Assembly (NCBI GenBank): GCA_035573895.1
Contig: DATLZR010000126.1
Location: 1 to 49,198, forward strand
Source: Blastocatellia bacterium
Lineage (GTDB): Bacteria; Acidobacteriota; Blastocatellia; HR10
Length of the DNA: 49,198 nucleotides
Direction of reading: 5' to 3'
This document shows positions 18,922 to 27,227 of the stretch, one piece after another. The position numbers and the translations under genes are program-made. The notes beneath the pieces were generated by a model, which searched no databases, was not told the origin of the DNA, and saw only the letters and a program-made list of their open reading frames with translations. Within the stretch, counting starts at the first letter, position 1; each line of letters opens with the position of its first letter.

Positions 18922-19386
18922 TCAGCGAGGTGATCTGTTCGAGCGTCCTTTCGTGACCAGTGATCGCACGTAATTGACCAGGTGCCAGATTTCCTCCTTC
19001 TCCAGAATGGCACCGTATTCGGGCATCTCATTGGTTCCGGTGGAGATTTTGTAGAACAGCTCGCCATCAGTTTGAGCCTCCATGCGCGTGGCATCGGTGA
19101 GGTCGGAGGGCTTGGTGTCGAGGCTCCGGGCCATCTCCCCGGTGCCGTCACCTTTCTCACCGTGACACATCACACAATTGGCCTGAAAAAGCTCCTTCCC
19201 TTTGGCCAGCGATTCGGTCGTCGCCGCGATGGGATTTTTCATCGTCCTGGCCGAATCGGGGATATTCCATTTGTGTTGAGGATGGCCTCCGGTGACCTCG
19301 GCGGGAAGATTCACCACAACAAGGGTGAGCCCGAGCAGCACAGCGGATGCAGTGACGGTTGTTCGTCGGGACCTGCTCGATGTCAT
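18922..19386 (-). CDS. Small secreted class I cytochrome c
   Basis: 154 residues with a signal peptide (about 9-32). One haem-binding motif C71-V-M-C74-H75 occurs in the typical ANCVMCHGEKGDGTG context, and the sixth ligand is probably M121 in TNEMPEYG. The C-terminal helix EEIWHLVNYVRSL is characteristic of single-haem cytochromes of the c6/cytochrome c oxidase-associated type. Its likely role is periplasmic electron transfer. GGGAGG lies upstream of the ATG. It is divergent from the small membrane protein gene at 19515 and is followed after 30 bases by the S8 protease gene. No oxidase or reductase genes are adjacent, so the partner is unknown. Confidence 0.92.
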   Translation of the reverse strand: MTSSRSRRTTVTASAVLLGLTLVVVNLPAEVTGGHPQHKWNIPDSARTMKNPIAATTESLAKGKELFQANCVMCHGEKGDGTGEMARSLDTKPSDLTDATRMEAQTDGELFYKISTGTNEMPEYGAILEKEEIWHLVNYVRSLVTKGRSNRSPR

Positions 19387-19514
19387 TCTTTGCGACCTCC
19401 CTCAAGAAGTTCTCAGGGATACGAGCGGCAATTGTACCCCTTTGAGCGGCCTCAGGCAACCGTTGATTTTCCTCGGGCGGATGAGTATGATGACCGGTAC
19501 AGGAGGCACTGGCC

Positions 19515-19811
19515 GTGAAGACGCTTCACTGGGCGGAAGTTCAGCGGGGACTTTTGACCAAGCGGGCCGATTTGCTGGTGCGGCTGGCTTTCATTCTCCT
19601 GGGAATCAGCGCGCTGCTCACCGGCATGGTTGTTCTGCTCAGCCGGTTTCGGGATCATGGATGGGTCGAACCGGTGATCTTCGGCCTGGCGCTCGGAGCC
19701 GTCATCCTGCTCATCATCGCTTTCGGCCTCGTCCTGCCCGTGCCGCTCATCGTCCACGAGTTGAAAGAAATGGACGAGGTCGTTGCCGAGCAAACGCGTC
19801 GCCATTATTGA
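19515..19811 (+). CDS. Small membrane protein, two helices, unknown function
   Basis: 98 residues from a GTG start with AGGAGG nine bases ahead. Two hydrophobic helices are clear: about 22-43 (VRLAFILLGISALLTGMVVLL) and about 52-78, the second ending in a charged C-terminal tail rich in Glu and Arg. I do not recognise the family. It is divergent from the cytochrome c gene with about 128 bases between the starts, so the two may share a control region. Confidence 0.7.
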   Translation: MKTLHWAEVQRGLLTKRADLLVRLAFILLGISALLTGMVVLLSRFRDHGWVEPVIFGLALGAVILLIIAFGLVLPVPLIVHELKEMDEVVAEQTRRHY

Positions 19812-19881
19812 CCGAGTCCCACCGTCAGGCTGTCCCCATGAGTTCTTCACTGGCCGAGGGGAAAGTCTGTACTGCCGGAAA

Positions 19882-20256
19882 TCATTCCACGCGATAGGAC
19901 AACAGATCGGTGGCCAGCTCCGATCCCTCACGCCGGAGATGGTAAAGCGTCAGGACAACGTTCAGTGGCGTGCCGTAGAGAATCGGGAGAATGTCGGCGA
20001 GAATCTTGCCGTTGCCCGCTTCGATGCCTCCGGCCGGATCAATTGTGATGATCACCGATTGGGCCGACGCCGATGCGACGCTCTCCGTGGGGCGAGCGAG
20101 GAGGCGAACTTCGTCGGGAACGTCCATCAGGCGAAGAATCGGCTTCACCCGGGGTTTATTGGCCTCATTCGACAGGACGACTTCGATCCGGCCCATGGTC
20201 AGAAGCGCCTCTTCCGGATGAGGCGTCATCAGTTCAAGCATGACCCTGGGACGCAT
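19882..20256 (-). CDS. Hypothetical 124-residue protein
   Basis: I do not recognise this protein. The frame is open up to 20442, but the ATG at 20256 has CAGGAGG seven bases upstream and begins the part with regular protein-like composition (MRPRVMLELMTPHPEE). It is probably cytosolic, with no signal or membrane segment, and its pattern of alternating beta-like and polar stretches suggests a small alpha/beta domain. It lies 190 bases downstream of manC on the same strand and could be part of its transcript. The stop is well separated from the convergent small membrane gene. Confidence 0.6.
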   Translation of the reverse strand: MRPRVMLELMTPHPEEALLTMGRIEVVLSNEANKPRVKPILRLMDVPDEVRLLARPTESVASASAQSVIITIDPAGGIEAGNGKILADILPILYGTPLNVVLTLYHLRREGSELATDLLSYRVE

Positions 20257-20446
20257 GGCGTGCCTCCTGGGAAAATCTCCGGGAATGCAGGCATCGCGGG
20301 CGCTTCGGTGGAGGCGAACTCCTTGCACGCCGAAAGCGCGCGCTCCCGGATTGTCCTCGCTTGTGGCGGGCCGGTGGACATGAGCGATTTCTCCGAAAAA
20401 TGAGCCGTCAAGTTCCGTCCCGTCCGTTGTGGGTGCTGACACCGCG

Positions 20447-21523
20447 TCAACAAAATGCTTCCCGGCCCTGGTTCTTCAACTGTTCGGGAAACCGGCGCAC
20501 CTCCTGAGAGCGGCGGAGATCGCCGACCAACAGCACATCGTCCGTGTCAATGATCATGACGTTCTCCAGTCCGAGGACGGCGATGAGCCGATTGGTGCGC
20601 GAATAGATGAGCGAGTGATGGACATCAACGAGCAGGCCATTGCCCTGAACGAGGTTGCCGAGGGGATCGTGATCGGTGGCCCGCAGTTCGTAGACGGCCT
20701 GCCAGCTTCCCACATCGTTCCAACCGAAATGGACCGGCAGCACGTAGACGGGGGCGCGCGTTTTCTCCATCACGCCGTAGTCAATCGAGATCGCTTCGAC
20801 GGTGGGATAGACCTCGGCCAGCACATCGTCATAGCAACCTTCGTCGAGGCTGCGGTCGAGCCGCTGAAGAGCCGCGTGCAGCCGGGGCAGATATTTGCCG
20901 ATCTCTTCGAGGATGGTCCCGGTGGTGAAGACGAAAATGCCGCTATTCCACAAGTACTTTTTGCTCAGCACGTACTGACGGGCCGTGTCCAGATCGGGCT
21001 TTTCCACGAACTGTTCCAGCCGGTGAACCGGATGAGAGAGCACCCTCGTCAGTTCGGGGCCTTTCAGGAGATAGCCGTAGCCGGTTTCCGGTCGCGTCGG
21101 TGTGATGCCGAGAGTGGCAATGCCGCCCTCGGCGACTAGCTCGGCGGCGGCGCGCAGGGCCTGACGAAATGCCTCGTCATCGTAGATAAAGTGATCGGCG
21201 GGCACGGCGGCCATCACCGCATTTCCCGCTCGGCGCTGCACATGAAGGGCCGCCAGGCCAATGCAGGGAGCCGTGTTGCGACCGAGCGGCTCGCTGAGAA
21301 TACTCACGCGATGATGGGCAAACAGGTCTTTCACCAACGACTCGTGAGCGCGATTGATGACAAGGAAAATGTTCTCCTCCCCCGTCAGAGGGGCGACCCG
21401 ATAAAAGGTCTCCATGATGAGCGGGCGCGCGCCGGTGATGTTCAAAAATTGCTTGGGGAGCGACTCCCGACTGGCGGGCCAAAAGCGCGTTCCCGATCCC
21501 CCGGCCATGATAGCAATATACAT
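20447..21523 (-). CDS. manC: Mannose-1-phosphate guanylyltransferase
   Basis: 358 residues. It makes GDP-mannose from mannose 1-phosphate and GTP for glycan and glycolipid synthesis. The nucleotidyltransferase signature MAGGSGTRFWPASRESLPKQ is at residues 6-25, and later motifs include AAVPADHFI, ETGYGYLLKG, FVEKPD, LWNSGIFVF and IDYGVMEKT. The length is that of the single-domain form without the C-terminal phosphomannose isomerase domain. AAGGAGAACGG precedes the ATG. The polyprenyl-phosphate glycosyltransferase at 9.7 kb could use GDP-mannose, but that link is only inference. Confidence 0.93.
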   Translation of the reverse strand: MYIAIMAGGSGTRFWPASRESLPKQFLNITGARPLIMETFYRVAPLTGEENIFLVINRAHESLVKDLFAHHRVSILSEPLGRNTAPCIGLAALHVQRRAGNAVMAAVPADHFIYDDEAFRQALRAAAELVAEGGIATLGITPTRPETGYGYLLKGPELTRVLSHPVHRLEQFVEKPDLDTARQYVLSKKYLWNSGIFVFTTGTILEEIGKYLPRLHAALQRLDRSLDEGCYDDVLAEVYPTVEAISIDYGVMEKTRAPVYVLPVHFGWNDVGSWQAVYELRATDHDPLGNLVQGNGLLVDVHHSLIYSRTNRLIAVLGLENVMIIDTDDVLLVGDLRRSQEVRRFPEQLKNQGREAFC

Positions 21524-21599
21524 AACCCCGTTCTCCTTTTGATTTCCCGGTCAGCTCTTTCTTACCACACCCGCAAGGAGAAGACAAAGGCCGGCCAGG

Positions 21600-21685
21600 G
21601 AGCGTAGACCTTCCAGTTTAAAGTAGCGCAACTTTCCAGTCCGCGGAAAAAGCGCAGGCTCGAAAGCCCGCGCCACATCGCTACG
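21600..21685. repeat. Dispersed GC-rich hairpin repeat, copy 5 (compound)
   Basis: GGAGCGTAGACCTTCCAG, GTAGCGCAACTTTCCAGTC and GCGCAGGCTCGAAAGCCCGCGCCAC occur in succession in the divergent gap between manC and the next gene. All three are variants of the repeat arms seen in copies 1 and 7. The inner GGGACGGCGTCCC at 21700-21712 is a further small palindrome just before the next gene. Confidence 0.5.
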
Positions 21686-21715
21686 GCCTATGGACGATGG
21701 GACGGCGTCCCGTCT

Positions 21716-22270
21716 ATGATGAAGCAGGCTATGAGCAGCGAGCGGTCAGGGAGCAAAGACGCCGAGCATAAGCAGCAGGGGTTTTTCACTCGTCTCCGGG
21801 CCGAGCTTGATGCCATCGAACATGACATTCAGGAGGAATTCCCCGACTGGCCGGAGATCAAACGGCGCATCCGCCGATGGATCGTGACATGTTTCCTTGT
21901 CGGTTTCGCGCTCGTGGGACTTCTCCTCTTGCGCCAGTGGTGGATGGCCCGCGAACAGGCTCGTCGTCAATGGGAACGGGCGCGAACGATCCAGCTCATC
22001 AGTCCGACCGAAGAGGTGCGGGAAGAAATCATCGAGTTCGTCTGGCGACCCTCGCCCCTGGCCGCGTCCTACGTCGTCGAATTGAGCGATGCCACTTATC
22101 GGCTTCTCTGGCAAAGCGAGCGGGTGAAGGTGGTCGAGGTGACGCTTCCCCAGGGCGTGCGGCAGCGCCTGGAGCGCGGTCAGGTCTACATCTGGCAGGT
22201 GCGCGGATTCGACGACAAGGGGAACGAAGTCGCGCGCTCGCCCTTTGACCACATCACCATTATTCGCTAG
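21716..22270 (+). CDS. Single-pass membrane protein with extracytoplasmic beta domain
   Basis: 184 residues, unrecognised at family level. An acidic, lysine-rich cytoplasmic segment (1-55) precedes one transmembrane helix at about 56-76 (VTCFLVGFALVGLLLLRQWW). After the helix the region 90-184 reads like a fibronectin type III or similar beta-sandwich, with ISPTEEVREEIIEFVWRP, YVVELSD and YIWQVRGFDDKGNEVARS. Such domains usually bind protein or sugar outside the membrane. Possible starts are at 21716, 21719 and 21731; none has a strong ribosome binding site, so the exact N-terminus is uncertain. Confidence 0.6.
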   Translation: MMKQAMSSERSGSKDAEHKQQGFFTRLRAELDAIEHDIQEEFPDWPEIKRRIRRWIVTCFLVGFALVGLLLLRQWWMAREQARRQWERARTIQLISPTEEVREEIIEFVWRPSPLAASYVVELSDATYRLLWQSERVKVVEVTLPQGVRQRLERGQVYIWQVRGFDDKGNEVARSPFDHITIIR

Positions 22271-22297
22271 CTCGCACCGAGCGATCCCTCTTCCCCT

Positions 22298-22344
22298 GTG
22301 TGTGGACCTTCCCTGTCCGAATCGCCCGCGGATGGAAAAACGGA
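22298..22344. repeat. Dispersed GC-rich hairpin repeat, copy 6 (divergent)
   Basis: GTGTGTGGACCTTCCCTGTCC and CCCGCGGATGGAAAAACGG resemble decayed arms of the repeat family. The element lies 28 bases after the preceding stop codon. The match is weak. Confidence 0.3.
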
Positions 22345-22418
22345 GCCCGTCGGAACTTTCTCCGGCATCCGGCGAGTCCCCTTCGTCCAGACCAAGGAGA
22401 GGTCTGGCTTTACGACTA

Positions 22419-22448
22419 TTGACACCTTTGGCGACGATCTTCTACTCT
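22419..22448 (+). promoter_or_regulatory. Candidate promoter immediately before the symporter gene
   Basis: TTGACA (22419-22424) is a perfect -35 box. A -10 box may be TCTACT (22441-22446, spacing 16) or TACTCT (22443-22448, spacing 18). Either places transcription start within a few bases of the ATG at 22457. Confidence 0.5.
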
Positions 22449-22456
22449 CTTCCGCC

Positions 22457-23908
22457 ATGAACATCTACTTGCTGACGGTCATTGTTTATCTCGTTTTTCT
22501 CACCGGCGTCAGTCTCTACAAGTCGCGGGCGGTGAAATCGGAAGCCGACTTCATGGTGGCGGGGAGGAAGTTGAGCGCGCCGATTCTGGTGGGGACGCTT
22601 CTGGCAACCTGGATTGGTTCGGGTTCGATCATTGCCAGCGCCGGACTCGCCTATCGAGAAGGATTCGCCGCGTTGTGGTTCGATGCCGGGGTATGGGTGG
22701 CGCTCATCGTCATCTATTTCATCGCCGGACGAGCGCGAGCGCTGGAACAGATGACGGTTCCCGACATTCTCGAAATCCGCTACAACCGCTGGGCGCGCAT
22801 TCTGGCCACCGGCGTCATCATCATTGCGTACACCGTCATTGCCTCCTATCAGTTTCGCGCCGGAGGCCTCGTGCTCAATATCGTCACGGGACTGGACACC
22901 GACCAGGGGATCCTCCTCACAGCGATCTTCGTGACGGCCTTCACGGCGACGGCGGGATTGATCTCGGTGGCCTATACGGACATCTTCAACGGGTTGCTCA
23001 TGCTGGGAGGGATTTTCCTCGCCTATCCTCCGTTGCTCGAGCGGGCGGGAGGATGGACGGGCGTGCGGGAGCGATTGGAGGCGACGCTGGGTCACGCCGG
23101 CGCGGCGGAGAGGTTGAGTTTGATGGGCGATTTCACCTGGCAGGAAGCCTTCTCCTATGCCTTGCCGACGCTGCTGCTGATGCTGGGTTTGGCCAATATG
23201 TACCAGAGGTTTTTCTCGGCTCGCGATGCGAAGGCCGCGCGCCAGGCCGTCGTCGGATGGATCCTGGGAACCGTCGCCATTGAAACGATGATCGTCGTGC
23301 TGGCTGTGATCGGATCGGGATTGTTTCCTGAACTGGGGCAGCAGCAGCGCAGTGAGCAGGTCCTTCTCTATGCCGCTCGCGAGGGCCTGCCGATTTTTGC
23401 CGGTTGTGCACTTTTGGCCGCCGCCGTGGCCATCATCGTCTCGACGGCCGATAGCTTTCTCCTCGTTCCGGCGACGAGCATTGTGCGCGACATTTATCAC
23501 CGGTTCATCAATCCTCAGGCGTCGGAAAAGCAGTTGGTTCTTTACTCCCGGCTGGTGGTCATCGGGCTGGGAGTTGTGGCTTATGTTCTGGTCCGTTTCT
23601 ATCAGACGGTGCTTGAGGCAGCGCTCTTTTCCTACACCATGTACGGGGTGGGCGTCACGCCGGCTTTGCTGGCGGCTTTTTTGTGGAAGCGGGCGAGCAT
23701 CGCTGGAGGCGTCAGCTCAATTGCCGCAGGGATGGTGCTGACGATCCTGTGGGAGTTCGGCGGCCTGGCCGAGCGAACGGGCATTCAGACGATCTACGCG
23801 GCCCTGCTGGCCTCGCTCGTGTGTTTGATCGGAGTCAGCTTGCTCACGCCACCGCCGGCACGATCCCACTGGCAGCCCTTCTTCCCGGCGAAGGAAAATG
23901 CCACCTGA
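22457..23908 (+). CDS. Sodium:solute symporter (SSS family)
   Basis: 483 residues with about 13 hydrophobic helices, the LeuT-fold sodium-coupled symporter family (SSF, PF00474) that includes proline, pantothenate and sugar transporters. Recognisable are the first helix MNIYLLTVIVYLVFLTGVSLY, the early FMVAGRKLSAPILVGTLLAT segment, GSGSIIASAGLAYREG, and AVAIIVSTADSFLLVPATS in helix 8-9, whose Ser-Thr-Ala-Asp residues contribute to the sodium site. The substrate cannot be assigned. The frame extends to 22298, but that part lies over the repeat and promoter; the ATG at 22457 starts the first helix. No ribosome binding site is seen, so the message may be leaderless. Confidence 0.88.
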   Translation: MNIYLLTVIVYLVFLTGVSLYKSRAVKSEADFMVAGRKLSAPILVGTLLATWIGSGSIIASAGLAYREGFAALWFDAGVWVALIVIYFIAGRARALEQMTVPDILEIRYNRWARILATGVIIIAYTVIASYQFRAGGLVLNIVTGLDTDQGILLTAIFVTAFTATAGLISVAYTDIFNGLLMLGGIFLAYPPLLERAGGWTGVRERLEATLGHAGAAERLSLMGDFTWQEAFSYALPTLLLMLGLANMYQRFFSARDAKAARQAVVGWILGTVAIETMIVVLAVIGSGLFPELGQQQRSEQVLLYAAREGLPIFAGCALLAAAVAIIVSTADSFLLVPATSIVRDIYHRFINPQASEKQLVLYSRLVVIGLGVVAYVLVRFYQTVLEAALFSYTMYGVGVTPALLAAFLWKRASIAGGVSSIAAGMVLTILWEFGGLAERTGIQTIYAALLASLVCLIGVSLLTPPPARSHWQPFFPAKENAT

Positions 23909-24003
23909 GCCCCTGCGGGAATCATTGCCGCGCCTCTGAAGAAACGGCCCTTCCGGCGATCATGCCCGAATGAGCAACTGCCGACAACAACCGTCGCTCG
24001 GGA

Positions 24004-24052
24004 GGGGATGCATCCCCGGAACTTCGGGCGGGGAGCCCCCTTTATGAGGGGC
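24004..24052. terminator. Two GC hairpins between convergent symporter and purQ genes
   Basis: GGGGATGCATCCCC (24004-24017) is a perfect 14-base palindrome, and GCCCC/GGGGC (24035-24052) forms a second stem with an eight-base loop. They lie between two convergent genes, where bidirectional termination would be expected. There is no clear T tract, so the assignment is weak. Confidence 0.3.
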
Positions 24053-24066
24053 ACCCGATCTAAACG

Positions 24067-24771
24067 TCAGTCTCTGCCGATCTCGGCCAGCACGGTGGCC
24101 AGCGAGTGAAAGAGCGCCCGCCCGTCGCAACTGCCCAGAATCTCCTCCGAGGCCCGTTCGGGATGAGGCATGAGGCCGAGGACGTTTCGCTGCCGATTGC
24201 AAATTCCCGCGATGTTATCGAACGATCCGTTGGGATTGGCGGCCTCGGTGATGTTCCCCTGAGCGTCGCAATAACGGAAGATGATGCGATCCTCGCGCCG
24301 AAGCTCCTCCCAGGTGGCGCGGTCGCAGTAGTAATTCCCCTCGGCATGAGCGATGGGAAGAAGCAGCACCTGCCCCTTCCGGTACATCGTGGTGAAGGGC
24401 GTATCGGTGCTCTCGACGCGCACGTGGACAAAGCGACAGATGAACTGAAGGTTTCGATTCCGCATGAGGGCGCCGGGCAGCAGGCCGCTCTCGCAGAGAA
24501 TCTGAAAGCCGTTGCAGATGCCGATGACGAATCCGCCGCGGGCGGCAAATTCCTTCACCGCCTGCATGACGGGGCTGAAGCGCGCGATGGCACCGGCGCG
24601 AAGATAATCTCCATAGGAGAATCCGCCGGGAAGGATAACGGCATCCACATCGCCGAGCGTGGTGGCGCGATGCCAGATGAACTCCACCGGCTGGCCCAGC
24701 ACTTTGCTGATGACGTGATAGGCATCGTGATCGCAGTTCGATCCGGGAAATACCACAACGCCGAATTTCAT
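24067..24771 (-). CDS. purQ: Phosphoribosylformylglycinamidine synthase, glutaminase subunit
   Basis: 234 residues. PurQ releases ammonia from glutamine for PurL, which converts FGAR to FGAM in purine synthesis. It is a class I glutamine amidotransferase: [12 protein letters not shown] at the N-terminus, [17 protein letters not shown], the nucleophile cysteine in [13 protein letters not shown], and the His-Glu pair in [11 protein letters not shown] near the C-terminus. A perfect GGAGGTGA site precedes the ATG. It is the last gene of the purB-purS-purQ group. The large synthetase subunit purL is not in the window. Confidence 0.96.
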   Translation of the reverse strand: MKFGVVVFPGSNCDHDAYHVISKVLGQPVEFIWHRATTLGDVDAVILPGGFSYGDYLRAGAIARFSPVMQAVKEFAARGGFVIGICNGFQILCESGLLPGALMRNRNLQFICRFVHVRVESTDTPFTTMYRKGQVLLLPIAHAEGNYYCDRATWEELRREDRIIFRYCDAQGNITEAANPNGSFDNIAGICNRQRNVLGLMPHPERASEEILGSCDGRALFHSLATVLAEIGRD

Positions 24772-24823
24772 GACCGGTCACCTCCGGCGGGAAATGTCGG
24801 GTGGTCTTTGGGGGCCCGCATCT

Positions 24824-25069
24824 TCACTCCAGGATCTCGACCGTAAAGTCCTCGATGACGGGATTGGCCAGAAGTTCATCGGCCAGTCTGACCATCAGGT
24901 CGCGGGCGGCCTCAGGAGAGAGCACCGAATCCAGCTCGATCTCGAAGAACTTCCCCTGACGAATCTCGCGGATCCCGTGATAGCCGAGCGTCTCGGCGGC
25001 CTGGTGAATCGTCTTCCCCTGAGGATCGAAAACTCCCGGTTTCAACCGAACGTGGATGAGTGCTCTCAT
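24824..25069 (-). CDS. purS: Phosphoribosylformylglycinamidine synthase, PurS subunit
   Basis: 81 residues. PurS is the small structural subunit that bridges PurQ and PurL in the three-subunit FGAM synthetase. The family pattern is seen: an N-terminal strand (IHVRLKPGVFDPQGKTI), the LGYHGIREIRQGKFFEIEL strand and helix, and the C-terminal NPVIEDFTVEI. The ATG overlaps the stop of purB by four bases (ATGA), pointing to translational coupling. purQ follows after 52 bases. The presence of PurS tells that this organism uses the Bacillus-type split synthetase. Confidence 0.94.
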   Translation of the reverse strand: MRALIHVRLKPGVFDPQGKTIHQAAETLGYHGIREIRQGKFFEIELDSVLSPEAARDLMVRLADELLANPVIEDFTVEILE

Positions 25070-26394
25070 GATGACGTCCTCTGCCGCTCATCGTTTTGAG
25101 CGGTTCCAAAAACGCGCTGAAAGATGGTATCCACATGGCGCAACAGGCGCTGGAGGCTGAAAATCTCGTCAATCTCGTCGGCACGCAGGCGCCCGGTGAT
25201 TTCCGGAGAGCGGCGAACGAGGGCGGCGAAATCCGCTCGCTCGTCCCAGGCGCGATGGGCCAGGCGTTGAACGATCTCATAGGCGTCCTCCCGACTCATC
25301 CCGCGCTCGGTCAATGCGAGCAGCAGATCCCCGCTGAAGATCACGCCGCGCGTCGCCTGAAGATTCTCCATCATCCGTTCGGGATAGACGACCAGATTCT
25401 CGATCAGTCGCGTGGTTCGATGGATGAGGTAATCGGTGAGGATGCAGCTTTCCGGCACAATGATGCGTTCGACCGAGGAGTGGGAAATATCCCGCTCATG
25501 CCAGAGGGCGATATTCTCCAGAGCCGCCTGGACGTTGGCGCGCACGACGCGCGCGAGCCCGCAGATTTGTTCCGAGGCGATGGGGTTGCGCTTGTGCGGC
25601 ATGGCCGAGGACCCTTTTTGTCCCGGGCTGAAGAACTCCTCCGCCTCTCGCACTTCCGTTCGCTGGAGATGGCGAATCTCCAGGGCGATCTTCTCCAAAC
25701 AGGAGGCGATGATGCCCAGCGTCGCCAGGAATTCCGCATGACGGTCGCGCTGCACGATCTGCGTGGAGATGGGGTCGGGCGTAAGACCGAGGCGAGCGCA
25801 CACCTTTTCTTCCACCTCGGGATCAAGGTGCGCGAAGGTGCCGACGGCGCCGGAAATCTTGCCCACGCTGACGATGTCGCGCGCTCGCCGGAGGCGTTCC
25901 CGATTCCGCTCGGTATCGGCATACCAGAGGGCGAGTTTGAGACCGAAGGTCGTCGGCTCGGCATGAACGCCGTGCGTGCGCCCGATCATGGGCGTGTACT
26001 GAAACTCGAAGGCCCGACGGCGTAACACCTCGGCCAGTCGCGCGAGCTTGTCGAGCAGCACATCGCTGGCGTCGCGCAAAAGCAGCGCCATCGCCGTATC
26101 CAGGACATCCGAGGACGTCATTCCGTAGTGCACGAATCGCGCCTCCGGCCCGATCTCCTCGGCCACGGCCGTGAGAAAGGCGATGACATCATGCTGGACG
26201 CGAGCCTCGATCTCCTGGATGCGCGCGATGTTTATGCGGGCTTTTCGCTTGATGACGTCGAGAGCCTCGGCGGGGATCATCCCGCGTTCCGCTTGAACCT
26301 CACAGACGGCCAGCTCGACCTTCAACCAGGTGCGAAACTTATTCTCGTCGCTCCAGAGCTGGCCCATTTCGGGAAGGGTGTAGCGGGGAATCAT
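25066..26394 (-). CDS. purB: Adenylosuccinate lyase
   Basis: 442 residues of the fumarase/aspartase superfamily. It acts twice in purine synthesis, splitting fumarate from SAICAR and from adenylosuccinate. The superfamily signature is intact as GSSAMPHKRNPIASEQ (catalytic serine in the flexible loop), with TSSDVLDTAMALLLR and GRTHGVHAEPTTFG further up. The length is that of the short Bacillus/Thermotoga type. The start codon overlaps the stop of the upstream YycJ-like gene by four bases and the stop overlaps the purS start by four bases, so the three genes are very probably one transcript. Confidence 0.96.
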   Translation of the reverse strand: MIPRYTLPEMGQLWSDENKFRTWLKVELAVCEVQAERGMIPAEALDVIKRKARINIARIQEIEARVQHDVIAFLTAVAEEIGPEARFVHYGMTSSDVLDTAMALLLRDASDVLLDKLARLAEVLRRRAFEFQYTPMIGRTHGVHAEPTTFGLKLALWYADTERNRERLRRARDIVSVGKISGAVGTFAHLDPEVEEKVCARLGLTPDPISTQIVQRDRHAEFLATLGIIASCLEKIALEIRHLQRTEVREAEEFFSPGQKGSSAMPHKRNPIASEQICGLARVVRANVQAALENIALWHERDISHSSVERIIVPESCILTDYLIHRTTRLIENLVVYPERMMENLQATRGVIFSGDLLLALTERGMSREDAYEIVQRLAHRAWDERADFAALVRRSPEITGRLRADEIDEIFSLQRLLRHVDTIFQRVFGTAQNDERQRTSS

Positions 26395-27185
26395 AGGTCA
26401 ATCCACTCGCTCGGGCGATCATGAAAAGCGAGACGAATCCGCTGCTCCAGATCACCGCTCAGTGGGGGCTGTCGCTCGGAGAGTGCCTGGAGGGCCGCCA
26501 GGCGGGCGATCTCGGGATGATTATTGGTTCGACTCAGGTGAACCAGAGTGATGATCTCGGCTCGGCCGTCGAAATCCTCGCGCAGGAATCGGGCCATCTC
26601 ATCGTTGGACAGATGCCCGTGACGGCTCATGACGCGTTGCTTGACCGCCCAGGGGTACGGGCCGGCGCGCAACATCTCCACATCGTGATTGGCTTCGAGA
26701 ATGAGGACATCGGAGCCCCGAAGATGCTCGGCGACCATCTGGGGGATGTATCCCAGATCGGTGGCGTAGCCCACGCGAACGCCACGCGCCGTGATGGTGA
26801 AGGCCAGCGTTTCCGCCGCATCGTGGGGAACGGAGAACGGACGGAAGGTGATATCGCCGATTTCAAAAGGGCGCTCGGCTTCGATGAACTCGGCGACAGT
26901 CAACGTGTCCGCGGGATTCATGCGACACCACGCCTCATGACTGGCCCGCGACATGAAAATGGGAATCCCCAGAGATCGCGCCAGAATGGGCGCCCCCCGG
27001 ATGTGGTCGGCATGTTCGTGGGTGATAACGAGGGCCGATACCCGGCAGATGTCCTCACCGATCTCCCGGAGTCGCCGGGTCAACTCCCGCTGAGAGAAAC
27101 CGACATCGAGTAAGACTCGCGTCGAACCGGAGACCAGCAGAGTCGCATTGCCCGAACTGGAGCTGCCGAGAATGTTGATGCGCAT
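26391..27185 (-). CDS. YycJ/WalJ-like metallo-beta-lactamase-fold hydrolase
   Basis: 264 residues. The zinc ligands are seen in ITHEHADHIRG (HxHxDH), with further ligands in VPHDAAETLAF, YATDLG and the C-terminal VHLSRTNNH. The N-terminal ILGSSSSGNATLLVSG is typical of the YycJ/WalJ group, metal-dependent hydrolases proposed to be exonucleases in DNA mismatch repair in Firmicutes. The substrate here is not shown by the sequence. It lies 42 bases below the M16 peptidase gene and overlaps purB by four bases, an unexpected partner for purine genes. Confidence 0.86.
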   Translation of the reverse strand: MRINILGSSSSGNATLLVSGSTRVLLDVGFSQRELTRRLREIGEDICRVSALVITHEHADHIRGAPILARSLGIPIFMSRASHEAWCRMNPADTLTVAEFIEAERPFEIGDITFRPFSVPHDAAETLAFTITARGVRVGYATDLGYIPQMVAEHLRGSDVLILEANHDVEMLRAGPYPWAVKQRVMSRHGHLSNDEMARFLREDFDGRAEIITLVHLSRTNNHPEIARLAALQALSERQPPLSGDLEQRIRLAFHDRPSEWIDL

Positions 27186-27227
27186 GGTCTGTCGTCCTGG
27201 AGCGAGAGCGCGAAGACGCAGAATCGG

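Noticed and set aside
22442-23500. A 352-codon minus-strand frame opposite the symporter
   Set aside because: Polar, low-complexity composition typical of an antisense shadow of a membrane protein.
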